Shown in pieces: positions 20,833 through 31,422 of a DNA stretch of 64,000 bases. The notes beneath the pieces were generated by a model that ran no database searches, had not been told where the DNA came from, and saw nothing but the letters and a program-made list of their open reading frames with translations. The stretch's first letter is position 1. Each line of letters begins with the position of its first letter. The position numbers and the translations under genes are program-made. This stretch comes from Corinectria fuckeliana (taxonomy: Eukaryota > Ascomycota > Sordariomycetes > Hypocreales > Nectriaceae): positions 186,001 to 250,000 of the forward strand of contig WPDH01000223.1 of assembly GCA_019137255.1 (NCBI GenBank), read 5' to 3'.

Positions 20833-21290
20833 ATGGCCGTCAACCAGGAGAACGTTGGCGATCACCACGTCACAGAGGCTGTCGAGAGCCCTGAGAAGTT
20901 CGACAACCAGAACAATGAGGTTGCCGTCTTCGAAGAAACCGACCCCGCAGAGGAAAGAGCCTTGGTTCGCAAACTCGACTGTGTCATCATGCCCCTGATG
21001 GCCGCCGTCTACCTCTTCCAGTGTGAGCCTCTTCGTCTGCGCTTTCCCCCTGAATCGAGACCTTGGGTAGGCTGACAACACCTTCGACACAGACCTCGTC
21101 AAGGGCTCCGTCAACTATGCCGCCGTCTTCGGCCTCAAGGCAGACCTCGGGCTCTCGGGCGGGGAGTTCTCGTGGGTCGTCTCCCTCTTCTAATAGGGCA
21201 ACTTCAATTAGTTCCAAGAAGTGGCTGCATATCTTCGAGCCTAGGGCCTCGTCTTTAGGTTATACACCTTGCCTCGCCCGTGACTGCTAG
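20833..21290 (+). pseudogene. Truncated MFS transporter (allantoate-permease type)
   Basis: Exon 1 at 20833-21022 and exon 2 from 21093 (intron GTGAGC..ACAG). It reads 'EERALVRKLDCVIMPLMAAV', then 'YLFQYLVKGSVNYAAVFGL' and 'GGEFSWVVSLF', the first membrane helix and following loop of the anion:cation symporter (Dal5/Tna1) branch of the MFS. The frame then meets TAA TAG at 21191-21196, with further stops in the same frame, while residual similarity goes on ('FQEVAAYLRA'). The other ten or so helices are missing. A family member would be about 500 residues. Dead gene; some stops could be CAG to TAG changes. Confidence 0.75.
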
Positions 21291-21797
21291 GGTCTTAAAG
21301 ATGGTATGACCACCTACACATGCCAAGAGAAGATTGTCCGACATAATATCCAAGCACAAAACCGGATGCGCCTACTTTATAAGCCTCAAGTGTATCATTG
21401 GCAGATTAGACTCGCTAGGCCCTTATTCTTAAGTTTAACTGATTTGATTCCTATTCCTTTCATTGTTTTCCTAGTTTTCACAAGAGAGGAGATTCCATCC
21501 GCTTTTGGAAGCGCTCCATCGTGTCGTGGCACGGTTTCTTGTCGCTTCTCCCGTCGTCGGCCAGATACGGCGTCCTTGCTACGCCCAAGCCTCGACCTGC
21601 CATGCCTCAAGACATGACCCCAACCAAAAAAGACACTGTGCGCCGTGCTAGAAGGAAGTAATATAATACAATACAGAGTATGGTACTTGTCATGGTCGTG
21701 GGTAGGTGGTGGGACGTCAAAAGGTCCCCTTGATTCAAGCCCTTGTTGCGCCAAGTCCATAGTTCGTTGTTACAGTCGAGTCGTGCCGTGAATGCAA
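21291..21797. other. Intergenic, no gene seen
   Basis: Between the MFS relic and the 3' end of the Ups1 gene. Confidence 0.4.
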
Positions 21798-22496
21798 TCA
21801 GACCATTTGCCTTTGGCGCTCCCTCCTCAGGGTCTCGAGGACGCCAATAACACCATTGTTTCGTAGTCGTTCGAGGACGAGTCGCATGCCGTCGCGGCTC
21901 TTGCCCAGCTGGTCTTGAGTCTTGGTGGAGGCAATACTCTCGATACTGCGCTGGATGCCTTTTGTGCCCCACCCGCTTGTCACGATACCAGAGAACCAGC
22001 CGTCCTGTTGCGCTTGTCCAATTTTACCCCGGAGCTTCTCTCCCAGCCTTGACCGGAACTCGACCATGGTCGTCACAGCCGTTTCGTTTGTGGTCTGAGA
22101 CTCAATCTCCTGGGGAAGGGAGAACTGCTGCTTCTCGACAATAGACAGCACGCCGGTGAAGTTGAGATTTCGACTCTCGCATTGCATCCAGCCCTCCTTG
22201 ATATCGACGACGCTCGTTTCCAGGACGTAGGACGCCTTATCGCCGCCGCCGCCGCCAGTCACGCTCTTGGGCAGCAGCTTGTAGACTGCGCCAGGCATGC
22301 GGCTCTTCTTGAGGTGGATGCGGGTAGTGTGCAGCCTGTGGGTCTTGGGGTCAACGTGACTCTCGATGGTGTCGGTGCTCATGACATGCGCGGCGAAGGG
22401 GTTGAGCTGAGGGGAGGAGTATCGGAGGAAGAAGGCGAGAGTGACGGTCGGGAAGGGGTGGGAGTAGGTATGGTTGGTGGTGTGTGTGAGAACCAT
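21798..22496 (-). CDS. UPS1: Ups1/PRELI mitochondrial phosphatidic-acid transfer protein
   Basis: Single exon, 232 residues from Met at 22496. The PRELI/MSF1 domain starts at once ('MVLTHTTNHTYSHPFPTVTL') and contains 'HVMSTDTIESHVDP' and 'TTRIHLKKSRMPGAVYKLLP', closely matching the layout of yeast Ups1 ('HVLSIDTI', 'TTRLL'). With Mdm35, Ups1 shuttles phosphatidic acid across the intermembrane space for cardiolipin synthesis. A frame upstream adds 30 residues, but the family starts at this Met. A GGGGG insertion near residue 84 comes from a GCC repeat, and the C-terminus is about 55 residues longer than in yeast Ups1. Confidence 0.9.
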   Translation of the reverse strand: MVLTHTTNHTYSHPFPTVTLAFFLRYSSPQLNPFAAHVMSTDTIESHVDPKTHRLHTTRIHLKKSRMPGAVYKLLPKSVTGGGGGDKASYVLETSVVDIKEGWMQCESRNLNFTGVLSIVEKQQFSLPQEIESQTTNETAVTTMVEFRSRLGEKLRGKIGQAQQDGWFSGIVTSGWGTKGIQRSIESIASTKTQDQLGKSRDGMRLVLERLRNNGVIGVLETLRRERQRQMV

Positions 22497-23541
22497 TGTC
22501 GAGGCTGAGGGGCGGAAGCACTCCCGAGAAGACGATGGGAAGCTGAGACGAAAAAAGGCCAATTGAGCCAATTCGGATGATTTCAAAGAGGTCGAAAATG
22601 CAGCCTGCAGGAATGGGTTCGAGTCGTTGCGCTTGAGCTAGAGCTAGGTGCTCTGGTGGCGCTGATGTTCTGTCGGATATATCGCCAAGAGGGTGGTAGA
22701 AAATTGAGCCCGGGCCCTCGGTTTAAGACCAACCCGAAAAAAAAAGGGTTTATCTCCGGAAGTAAAATCGTAAACGTAAAGAGGAACAAGCTCGCAGCTA
22801 TGTCGGACCGCGAGAGAGAGAAAGACAAGAGAGAGGAAATGGAAGGAAAATAAGGCGAGGATGGTGACGACAGAAGGAGAGGGGGAAGAGAGCTCTCGCG
22901 ACCTCGACAAGCCAAACCCAGGGTGTGAGAGGGAAAAGAGGAGACTTGAGGCAGTTCGCGCAGCCAAATCGGATGATTAGGATGCAGTGCTACCCCTTCG
23001 GCCAATCGAGACCTCGACGATCAGCCGAACTTTTCTTTGCCTTTCTCTGGATGGCAGGGACAGGCTGGTCTGTGATTGGCTAGGAGTGCGGGGAAGCCCC
23101 AGAATCGACTGAGGATGTGGCGATTCGCACGTGATTCAATCTGCAATTACAGGCGTCATCGTTGTTGGCGCTGCATCATTCATTTAGAGGTGGTCTGTGC
23201 ACGAATCATCGGACACCCAGCATCGTATAGATATTATCTAGGCCTACAGATAAGTCTACACTTTACGCGGATGGCTCCGTATGAGCACACCTTGTGGCAT
23301 GTTCAGATGGGCATTTCATGTTGGATCGTGCAAATAGGTGGCATCAAGGATCGCTCTAACTCAAGTATGGGGTTTCAATCGATTACAATACACTATCTCC
23401 AAGAACTCGCCATCAAAGCTTCAACGCCCTCTACCATCTATTCCTCTATTCCGTACAAACATCCCTCACATAAACTCATACCGACGCCAACCAACAGCCC
23501 ATTATAAAAGCACCATTACGTCCAAGTCCCATCTCTCAAGC
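22497..23541. other. Intergenic, 1 kb, no gene seen
   Basis: Ups1 promoter side with purine/pyrimidine-rich tracts (near 22810-22910) and then the 3' side of the lipase gene. Confidence 0.4.
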
Positions 23542-25016
23542 TTAGATCAAAAATTCTTCGCTGGCGTAGTGTCCCATCACAACGTACCCCTCGGCAAACG
23601 ACTTCTTCTCCATCCGCACAATAATGGCTGCGTGGCTGTGTCGAGCATTTTGGATCCATACGGGATACTTCCGCCAGCCCAGCGAATCCAAATTCCGGAT
23701 CATCTCGAACTGGTAGGGCGTAAGAGCGAGCGTTGGCTGTGCGGGAGTCGAAAGCCTGCGTTCCCTTCGGATCAAGTTCATGTCCTCTGCATTCAAGCCC
23801 TCTTCGTCCTCGTCCTCGGTCGCCAGATATTGCTGGTTCTGTGAGTTGTTGAGGGCCTCGTAGGCATGCTCGACTTCTTCGCGGATCTCCTTGACGAACA
23901 CAGACATGCGGTAGTCTTCAACGTTGAAACCTGCCTTTCCGATCTCGTGCAGCTTGATCCGGTTCGAGCTGCGGACTGTTTGGATGACCGAGTTGATGAG
24001 GAAAGCAACCACGCCAATTGGGACGAATACGGCCAATGTCAGCATAAAGGGAATGCGCTTCGCCCACTTGACCGCTGACGCCGTGACCGTAGATAGGGAT
24101 GCAGGACTACGGATCTTGGGACGGGGTGCTACGGGGTTCTTGGGGTCCAAGATGACTCCTTCGTAGCCCTTGAGGAAGTTGACCTTGACGCTGTCCATGT
24201 TTGTAAATGGGTCTGTTTTCTGGATGCCCGTCGTATAGTAGACGGCGCTTCGATCGTTGACGATGTTGGTGTAAAGCGAGCGTCGCTTGAACTTGCGCAA
24301 ACCTGACATGAAAATGGATTTGGGGTCAGCAAGGACGGAGAGCAGGGGGCGATCGGTATCGCGGAACTTGTCGATCGCAAAGAGCTGTCGACCAGACATG
24401 GACAGCGTCCTGGCACCGAGGACATTCCATATGTGGTTGTGCCAGCCCTTGAGAGGTGTGCGGACGCCGAGGTGTGGGCTTGCGAACGTGGTGAAGTTCT
24501 GGCACAGCAGCGTCAGCATTGAGGTTGGGCGGTGGACGGGCGCGGATTCCCCTGCAGGCTCTAGATACGTACCATGCCCTCAACTGTATCCAAAATCCCC
24601 TTTGCGTACAGCAAGCCGACGGCATAGCGCGAGATCAGTCCTCCAAGCGAGTACCCAACGATGCTCAGCTTCCTGATCTTACCGCCCCGGCCCTCGATGT
24701 CGCGCATCTCCTGTTCAATCTCGGCGCAGACGCGCTCGCCGCCACGTTCGATGCCATCGTAGGTAAAGCTGCCGCTGTTCTGTTTGGCGAGAAGGAGGTA
24801 GAGCTCGTCGCGCGAATACTGTTCTCGAAGCGATTTGGCGATGTTGCGCATGTGGGATGGGTTCCCCCAGAGCTGCAGCATCTTCTGTGTTAGTCATGAC
24901 GTATGCATGGCGGGTATACCGGGGTCTCAGGGGGGGTTGTTTACACCGTGGACCAAGACGCAGAGGTGATCTGATTGGGGGCTGCCGCCAGCAAAGTCGA
25001 CGTCGGTCGCTGCCAT
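23542..25016 (-). CDS. Rog1-type lipase (DUF676 serine esterase)
   Basis: Three exons, 24945-25016, 24573-24872 and 23542-24498; 442 residues. Exon 1 ends 'DHLCVLVHG' and exon 2 opens 'LWGNPSHMRN', giving the oxyanion-side motif HGLWGNP of the family. Nucleophile elbow 'GYSLGG' in 'IVGYSLGGLISRYAVGLLYA' is near residue 97. Exon 3 opens 'NFTTFASPHLGVR'. A hydrophobic segment 'FMLTLAVFVPIGVVAFLINS' follows the catalytic domain and may anchor the protein to membrane or lipid droplet. Yeast Rog1 is a monoacylglycerol lipase; substrate here is inferred only. An alternative acceptor would add four residues between exons 1 and 2. Confidence 0.88.
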
Positions 25017-26452
25017 GATTGCAGAGAGATTTGAGGATTTTAATGCTCGTCCAAAGAGCTGGAGTCAGTTGGGAAATCGTGGCAAGACAATAAGGAGACT
25101 GAGAGAGGGAAAAAGTTGGGACTGTCTCTAGCCCCGTCTAATAAGTCCGAATGCTCAGGAGACGCGCAGCCCCAACAATCGGAGTTTCGGGGTCGAAGCT
25201 ACGCCAGGGCCGCCTTGCAGGATATTCAGGCACCCCGCCACGTGGAAGAGGACTGTGGCCGACGCTGAGCAGGGCTGATTGGGTAAAACACCGTCCTTTG
25301 TAACTAACCAGGAGGTAGGTGTACGAGGATGCTTCTTTTATACACGGTTTGATTCGACTTGGACTTGTGTGTAAGTAGGTTAGATACGTGACAAGACAGG
25401 TTCTGATTTAGGAGGCATGCGACAGGTGAGGAGAATGAGAGGGGCTTTATACTCGTTGCTGGCATAAGAAAGATAAGAAATTGAGAGAAGCAAGAGATAG
25501 CGTGGTTGCTTGGCGATAGTCGATGATATGGGCCGCCGCCAATGGCATTTGGCGCAACACAATGAGCCAGCGCATATCTACAGGCTTGGCGGAATAAGTG
25601 ATTCTGGGTAACGCTGGCTTGATTGCGAATCCCCATCTCCAGACTACTGAGGAAGAAGCTGCCGGGTGCGTGCCTGAAACGCTCCTACATAGTTTTAATA
25701 CTTCCCGGCTTCAACAGGAACACACGCCTTGACACAACTAGTAAACCTAACCCTCCTCTGTAACCCGCCGTGTCCGAAATCCGATCCTGTATCTAGATTA
25801 TTCGACATCCCCCCTAATGCCGTTCCGTCAATGACGATGAAGCGGCTCGGTACATGTACAGCCTCACGGGCCGCTGCATGCGCTGTAATACTGGATTTAC
25901 AGGGGTGTAAGCTAGGTGCCTTCCATTTCCAGGCGTTGGCAGGGAGGTGGGCCTAGGGAGCAGCCGCCTGAAGAGCAGCTCCTTGTTCCCTTAGGCTTTG
26001 GGGTGAGCTGCCTCAGGCGGAACCCGCTCATGGTGTCCTCCCGTCGGTGTCTCCTTTCCATAAACTGAAGTAAGCTTAATAGGAACACTCACAAGAACAA
26101 GCCAGGCACAACATGGCTCACAACCATCAAGAGATGCAGGCTCAAATATCAAGAGTCAACCTTCCTCACTAGCGCCAGTTTGCTGTGTGCTTGCTGCCGC
26201 CACCCGTGTCACCGTGACGCCCTTCCTCATCCCGTTCATCTCTGCGAGGTGGTTCGTTGGCCGCGATCCTATCACTCTAATCGTTACATCCCATCTGCTT
26301 CACGAATCGCGATAGACGATAGCCAGCTACTTTCTCTCTACGGCTCTCTCGCGCCGCTTTGGCCAGTTCGTCATTGAGTTGTTGCCACACTGTGGAATAG
26401 TGAAAATACGCCAGCCCCAGAAGAAACCCTCTTATGCCAACGCCTCATCACC
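25017..26452. other. Intergenic, 1.4 kb, no gene seen
   Basis: Divergent promoter region of the lipase and Rex3 genes. Holds the hairpin listed at 25964-26020. Confidence 0.4.
25964..26020. repeat. Inverted repeat (hairpin)
   Basis: Left arm CCGCCTGA-AGA-GCAGCTC and right arm GAGCTGC-C-TCAGGCGG: 8 plus 7 paired bases with a small internal bulge and a 23-nt loop. Function unknown. Confidence 0.6.
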
Positions 26453-28438
26453 ATGAGTCTGTCACTCAAGCACATCCCGTGCCCAGCTGGAAACAGCTGC
26501 ACGGCCTTTCTCTGCATCTTCGGCCACGAGAGTGATCAAGCTCCGGCTCAGGCCGTGCCTGCCACTTTGGAGGATGCAGGTAGCCGAAAGGAAGGCCTAG
26601 AGGCCACCTCAGCAAACCAACATGTTCCACGAAAACGCTTCAAGACAGATCCCGTCCGGGACTCGCCCTCGTACGAAAGCTCCAAGAGCCCGACTCAGGG
26701 CATAACTGCCAATGCAGGCCGTATAACGGCACCAGCCCAGAGCGAATTAGACTCTGCAACTCGCCCAGTCTCACCTCCTCCCTCAAAGCGCAAGGTTCCA
26801 TCAGCAAAGCGTCGACCCGACTCGTCTACAGCCTTCTCTACTCCAGCCTCAAGGCTTTCGTTGAGCAGTCAATCACCATCTTCGCCCGTGCACAAAGTCT
26901 CCCAACCCAAAGCAAAGAAAGTTGAATCACTCAATCCCCGCCTTCTGAAGAGCTCCCCGGCGAGTCACGAGATTCGTCTTAGATTGCTCAAGATGCTCTA
27001 TTCAGAGTTTTCTCGTCTCAATAAAGACCTAAAGCTGGCCGCCAAAGACAACGAGAAGCGTCTCCTCATGGCTGAGCAGGAACTCGTTATTCGAGCCCTA
27101 GACGAAGAACAGCACGCCGCCGTTCATAAGCCAGCGGTGTACACAAACGTCATGAAAAACAAGGTGATGCAGTACAAGCGAATGAAAGTCGACCAGTGGA
27201 AGGCCGAACGTGAGGAGGAGAGGCAGAAGGCAATACAGAAACGGAACCCCCACGTTGACGTCTCCGACCCGCCTAAGAAAATCGAGACCGGACTCACACC
27301 TATCCAAGAACTTCAACTGGCCCGACGAATCTTGACGCCAATCGACAAGCTGTCCGAGTTTGGATACGTGCCGGACGTGCCATCTGATGAGTCTATGGAG
27401 AAGGCAAGGCAAGGCGTGGAGGCATCCAAAGGGTGGGAGAAGTGTGACCGCTGCCAGCAACGGTTCCAAGTCTTCCCTGGACGACGAGAGGATGACGGTG
27501 CCCTGACGACCGGAGGGTCATGTACCTTTCATTGGGGCAAGACCTTCATCGCCGCGAAAGCGCCTGGGGACCGCTCCCACCAACCCAAGCGATATCAGTG
27601 CTGTGGCCAAGATGTCGGAGACTCCGTCGGCTGCTTCACCCGCGACCATCATGTCTTCAAAACCTCCGACCCCAAAAGAATCGCGTCTGTACTCAACTTT
27701 GCCAAAACTCCAGAAAACCCTCTTGCACCCGCTGACCGAGCCGTGTGCTTCGACTGCGAGATGGGGTACACTGTTCACGGGATGGAGCTTATTCGGCTGA
27801 CGGCAACGTCTTGGCCGACTGGAGAAGAGCTGCTGGACGTCCTGGTGAGGCCGCTGGGAGAAATCTTGGACCTCAACTCGCGTTACTCGGGTGTGTGGCC
27901 TGAAGACATGGCTCAGGCCGCACCTTGGTCCTCGGACGATGACTTAAAGCCCGCTAGGAGCAGCGATGAGTACGGCAGTGAAGACGGCGAGCTCAACCCT
28001 GAGAAGAAGAAGCTCAAGATCGTCTCGTCACCTGAAGTCGCACGAGACCTCCTCTTTTCTCTAATATCTCCCAGCACCCCGCTGATCGGTCATGGCCTCG
28101 AAAACGATCTCAACTCCGTACGCATAGTTCATCCAACCCTGATTGACACTGTCCTGTTGTACCCGCACAAGGGTGGTTTGCCATATCGACATGGGCTCAA
28201 GATGCTGATGGATGTCCACCTCAACCGAAAGATCCAGCAGGAGACTGGACCGAAGATGCTGGGACACGACTCAGCCGAAGATGCAAGAGCGGCAGGTGAC
28301 TTGGTGCGGTTGAAAATTAAGAATCTCTGGATGGACTTGCAGAGGACGGGATGGAGGCTGGTGAATGGAGAACTTGTGGCCCCTGGACAGATCATCGATG
28401 GGAGGGCAACGCTGACCGAAGAGTTTATTGAAAACTGA
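26453..28438 (+). CDS. REX3: RNA exonuclease 3 (DEDDh 3'-5' exonuclease)
   Basis: Single exon, 661 residues. The C-terminal third is a DEDDh exonuclease: 'VCFDCEMGYT' at about 432-441 (Exo I), 'GHGLENDLNSVRI' near 546 (Exo II) and 'HDSAEDARAAGDL' near 605 (Exo III with His). Before it lies a Cys/His zinc-binding region: 'CDRCQQRF' near 330, 'CTFHWG', 'YQCCGQD' and 'GCFTRDHHVF'. The first 200 residues are disordered, Ser/Pro-rich and basic, with KR clusters that may be nuclear signals. Yeast Rex3 trims the 3' end of RNase MRP RNA and acts with Rex1/Rex2 on small stable RNAs. The arrangement zinc region plus DEDDh separates Rex3 from Rex4 and Pan2. Confidence 0.9.
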   Translation: MSLSLKHIPCPAGNSCTAFLCIFGHESDQAPAQAVPATLEDAGSRKEGLEATSANQHVPRKRFKTDPVRDSPSYESSKSPTQGITANAGRITAPAQSELDSATRPVSPPPSKRKVPSAKRRPDSSTAFSTPASRLSLSSQSPSSPVHKVSQPKAKKVESLNPRLLKSSPASHEIRLRLLKMLYSEFSRLNKDLKLAAKDNEKRLLMAEQELVIRALDEEQHAAVHKPAVYTNVMKNKVMQYKRMKVDQWKAEREEERQKAIQKRNPHVDVSDPPKKIETGLTPIQELQLARRILTPIDKLSEFGYVPDVPSDESMEKARQGVEASKGWEKCDRCQQRFQVFPGRREDDGALTTGGSCTFHWGKTFIAAKAPGDRSHQPKRYQCCGQDVGDSVGCFTRDHHVFKTSDPKRIASVLNFAKTPENPLAPADRAVCFDCEMGYTVHGMELIRLTATSWPTGEELLDVLVRPLGEILDLNSRYSGVWPEDMAQAAPWSSDDDLKPARSSDEYGSEDGELNPEKKKLKIVSSPEVARDLLFSLISPSTPLIGHGLENDLNSVRIVHPTLIDTVLLYPHKGGLPYRHGLKMLMDVHLNRKIQQETGPKMLGHDSAEDARAAGDLVRLKIKNLWMDLQRTGWRLVNGELVAPGQIIDGRATLTEEFIEN

Positions 28439-28854
28439 CTGGACTGAACTGACATTATCAATTCTTTCTGAAATATCAAGGCTCGTATAAGTCCGGCTTA
28501 ATTGGCTGTTTTTTTCTTCAATCTTTATTTTGCTGGGATTTGGTGGGTGATAGAGCGGCCTAAATTCCTTTTTTTGTTGGTATGGAGAGACTGAACGTGA
28601 GGCTCGACATGTAGCTGCATCCATGACGACACTATATGAGGACGACCTCGTAAACTAACTCTAGGCAGCGAATAGAACCAGACAACGTTCTTAAAATCAT
28701 TGGGAATTCTCTGGGGAATGCGCCAGTGTGAGAGAAAGTTTTGGTATTCCCGTTTGGTCCCTTTCTAGAAATACATGGTTGGTATACGATGGGATAGCCT
28801 CATCACCAACTAAAGCGGGGAGTTCCCATTATCCGATACATTTGGTACACAACT
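28439..28854. other. Convergent 3' spacer, no gene seen
   Basis: AT-rich region between the 3' ends of REX3 and PHB1; holds both 3' UTRs. Confidence 0.45.
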
Positions 28855-29749
28855 TCAAGCCTTGCCCACCGAAAGCAGGTACTGGCCACCCTTGCCTCCG
28901 GGTAGGTACGCAACGTTGGGGTTGGACGACAAGGTCGCCGCAATCTCCCTACTCGCCTCGATCTTTCGGATCTGGATCAGGCCGTCGCCCGCCTTGGCAA
29001 TGGCCTTGCTGATGGCCTCGGCACTCTCCGACTCTCCTTCGGCACGGATGACGTTGGCCTGGCGCTCCTGCTCGGCACGCTCAACGATGAAGCGCGCTCG
29101 CTCGGCGTCCTGCTGGGCAATCTGCTTCTGCTCGACGGCCTTGGTGAACTCGCGGCCGAAGGTCATGTGGGTGATGGAGACGTCCTCGAGGGCGATGTTG
29201 AACTCGGCGGCTCGGCGAGTCAGGTCCTCGCGGATGCGATCCGAGACTGCCTCTCGCTGGGTGATGAGCTCGGCGGCGTCGAACTGGGCGACGATGGACT
29301 TGAGCACTTCGTTGCCGATGGAGGGGAGAACTCGTTCATCGTAGTCGGCGCCGAGGTTCTGCATCTGACGTTAGAAATTGTGCCGTCATAGAAAGAGAGC
29401 CGTGCATGATGAATCTCACCTGGTAAATCTTGGGGAGAGCCTTGACGTTGGGCCGGTGTAGCACTCGCAGGGTCAGGCTGACCATCTGCATATCCTTGCT
29501 GCCGGTGGTGGTGGCGATGTTCCTGGGCTTCGTCCGCACATCGAAGACGATGGCCTTCTGCAGCCAAGGGACAAGGAAGTGGGTTCCCTCGTTGATGACC
29601 GTCTCCTTGACACCATAGTATCGGTCGAAGATGACAGCCCGCGTCCCGCCTCTGACGTCGAAGATGGCCTGGCTGCCGAGAAAGACGGCGGCCGAAGCCG
29701 GCACCGCGATGCGGTACATCCAGTTGAGAGCCCTCGCCGCGCCCGCCAT
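28855..29749 (-). CDS. PHB1: Prohibitin-1
   Basis: Two exons, 29420-29749 and 28855-29358; 61-bp intron joins 'ALPKIYQ' to 'NLGADYDERVLPSI'. 277 residues, as in other fungi. N-terminal hydrophobic anchor ('YRIAVPASAAVFLGSQAIF'), SPFH domain with 'GGTRAVIFDRYYGVKE' and 'GTHFLVPWLQ', then the coiled coil ('VERAEQERQANVIRAEGE'). With Phb2 it forms the ring-shaped inner-membrane scaffold that regulates the m-AAA protease and stabilises newly made respiratory subunits. An acceptor six bases earlier would insert Met-Gln. The gene is head-to-head with QCR8, 332 bp between start codons. Confidence 0.96.
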
Positions 29750-30081
29750 AGTGTCAGATTTGTGTATTGCGCGTGGGAAACCTGGGATGCGGGAAGGGAG
29801 CGTTCAGGTGATGCACGTCGTTGGAAGCTTCGGAGTCGACGGCGATGGTGGATTTGAAGCTCTTGCAACCCGTGCCGGCAACCTCCGTCTAGGATGTTGA
29901 ATTTTAGAGGTGCAGTCGTAGCACTAGTCCCCTTCGGGAAAGCTCGGCTGATGGGGGGGGGGACTTTGCTTTGCGTCTTCGAACTTCAACCCGAGAAATC
30001 CTGCCCTTTCTTTCGCCTTGCCTTGCCCATCACCGAGGAATCCACCACCGCGAATCCCCCGTGCCAAAAAAAACCGCCAAC
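29750..30081. promoter_or_regulatory. Bidirectional promoter region of PHB1 and QCR8
   Basis: 332 bp between two divergent start codons of mitochondrial inner-membrane proteins. No TATA box seen; contains a G9 run near 29954. Co-regulation is inference from layout. Confidence 0.5.
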
Positions 30082-30825
30082 ATGAAGCCCACGCAGGCCC
30101 TCCGATCCCACCTCGACCCCCAGAACGGGCAGTACGTGCCCCTTTCCCCCGCGGGAGGGCAATTGGCGCGGCGCCGGGACGCTGCGGCTTTTCCACCTGC
30201 CGGAATCCCCGTCGCTCCCCGGCTTCGAAGCCAACAGCCTCCCGCCCTCAACCGCGACGGAACTGTGTGCTGACGAGGGTTCTAATAGCTACCTGGGCAA
30301 CTGGGGCCACTTCGGTAAGCGGCTGCTCCCCCGGTGTTCGATCGAATTGGATGGATGGCTGCGCAACGGACGAAGGGAATGGATGACGCAGTGGAAGCGC
30401 GGCGATTGAAGCGACGGGCCATCGCTATACGACAAATCTCCATGGCGACCATCCCTTCACCAGCGAGCCGCATTCGAATCCGCCATCTACGGAGAAGCAA
30501 AAGAATCAGGGAACACAGGCTAACTCGAAGCAGGTGGTGAGAAGCAGCGCGGCATCGTCACTTACGGCCTATCCGCCAACCGACAGAACCCCTGGGCTGG
30601 TTCCGTGCACGCCGCCATCTTCAACACCTTCCGCCGCACCAAGGGCCAAATCTTCTTTTGGCTTCCCCAGATGATTGCTGGTTACTACCTGATGGACTGG
30701 GCTACTGAGCGGTAGGCCATATATACGCCCCCGACGGTCTTGAGACTCCAGGCTAACGAGTTCACAGCAACCACTACTACCAGTCCAAGGCTGGCCGTGC
30801 TGAGTTCGCTGATGAGGAGGAATAG
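30082..30825 (+). CDS. QCR8: Cytochrome bc1 complex subunit 8 (QCR8, ubiquinone-binding protein)
   Basis: Four exons, 30082-30131, 30289-30314, 30534-30711 and 30768-30825; 103 residues. Exon 2 is only 26 bp; introns are 157, 219 and 56 bp, the first two unusually long for this window. Spliced product begins 'MKPTQALRSHLDPQNGHYLG', then 'NWGHFGGGEKQRGIVTYGLS', 'RQNPWAGSVHAAIFNTFRR', one membrane helix ('FFWLPQMIAGYYLMDW') and 'SKAGRAEFADEEE'. Every block matches the fungal QCR8 pattern, which fixes the splice sites. It is a small inner-membrane subunit of complex III next to cytochrome b. Divergent from PHB1. Confidence 0.93.
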
Positions 30826-31422
30826 AGTGATTATTGAAGGGAAGTAAGTGTTGGAGCAGAGGTGGTGGTCCTCGGGACTCATTGTACATCATTCCTAGAC
30901 CTAGGGACGCAATAGACAAACGTCATACCATTTTATTATTTGTCGGCATCTACAACTTTCAAGCCAATTGCCTTGCGACAGGTAAAGGGGGCAAGTCTAG
31001 CCAATGGCAATTCTAATGTTTTGCTTGTGAAGGCCTGGTTACTTCGCGCCTATCCTCTCGTAATTGATATTGCCGCTCCATTGATTGGCCTAGCGGTTCT
31101 ACCCGATCCTTCGCCGTGTATCACGTGGGCAACACGACTCCCGGATCCGGCGAAATGAATTGCCGAACACTGTGCGAGCAGCTAGTTCTCTCACCGAAGA
31201 AAAAAAGTTTGGGTTTTGCAGGAAAAATTTCGAGGTCAGTGGAGGCTTCGACAACCAAGCTCAACGTTTTGCGACCGCCCACCATCCCCCCTACCTTTCC
31301 CCCCCCCCCGATAATCCTCAATTGGCCTCCAGAACCCAGGCCCGTGGAATATCGAGATCAAACCTCCTCTTCTCCAAGTCTCCCGAAAAAAGCTTGTCCC
31401 CCCCTGTCTCCAAGCCGCAGCC
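30826..31422. other. Intergenic, NHP2 promoter side
   Basis: No gene seen; ends in a pyrimidine-rich leader with a C10 run near 31300. Confidence 0.45.
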
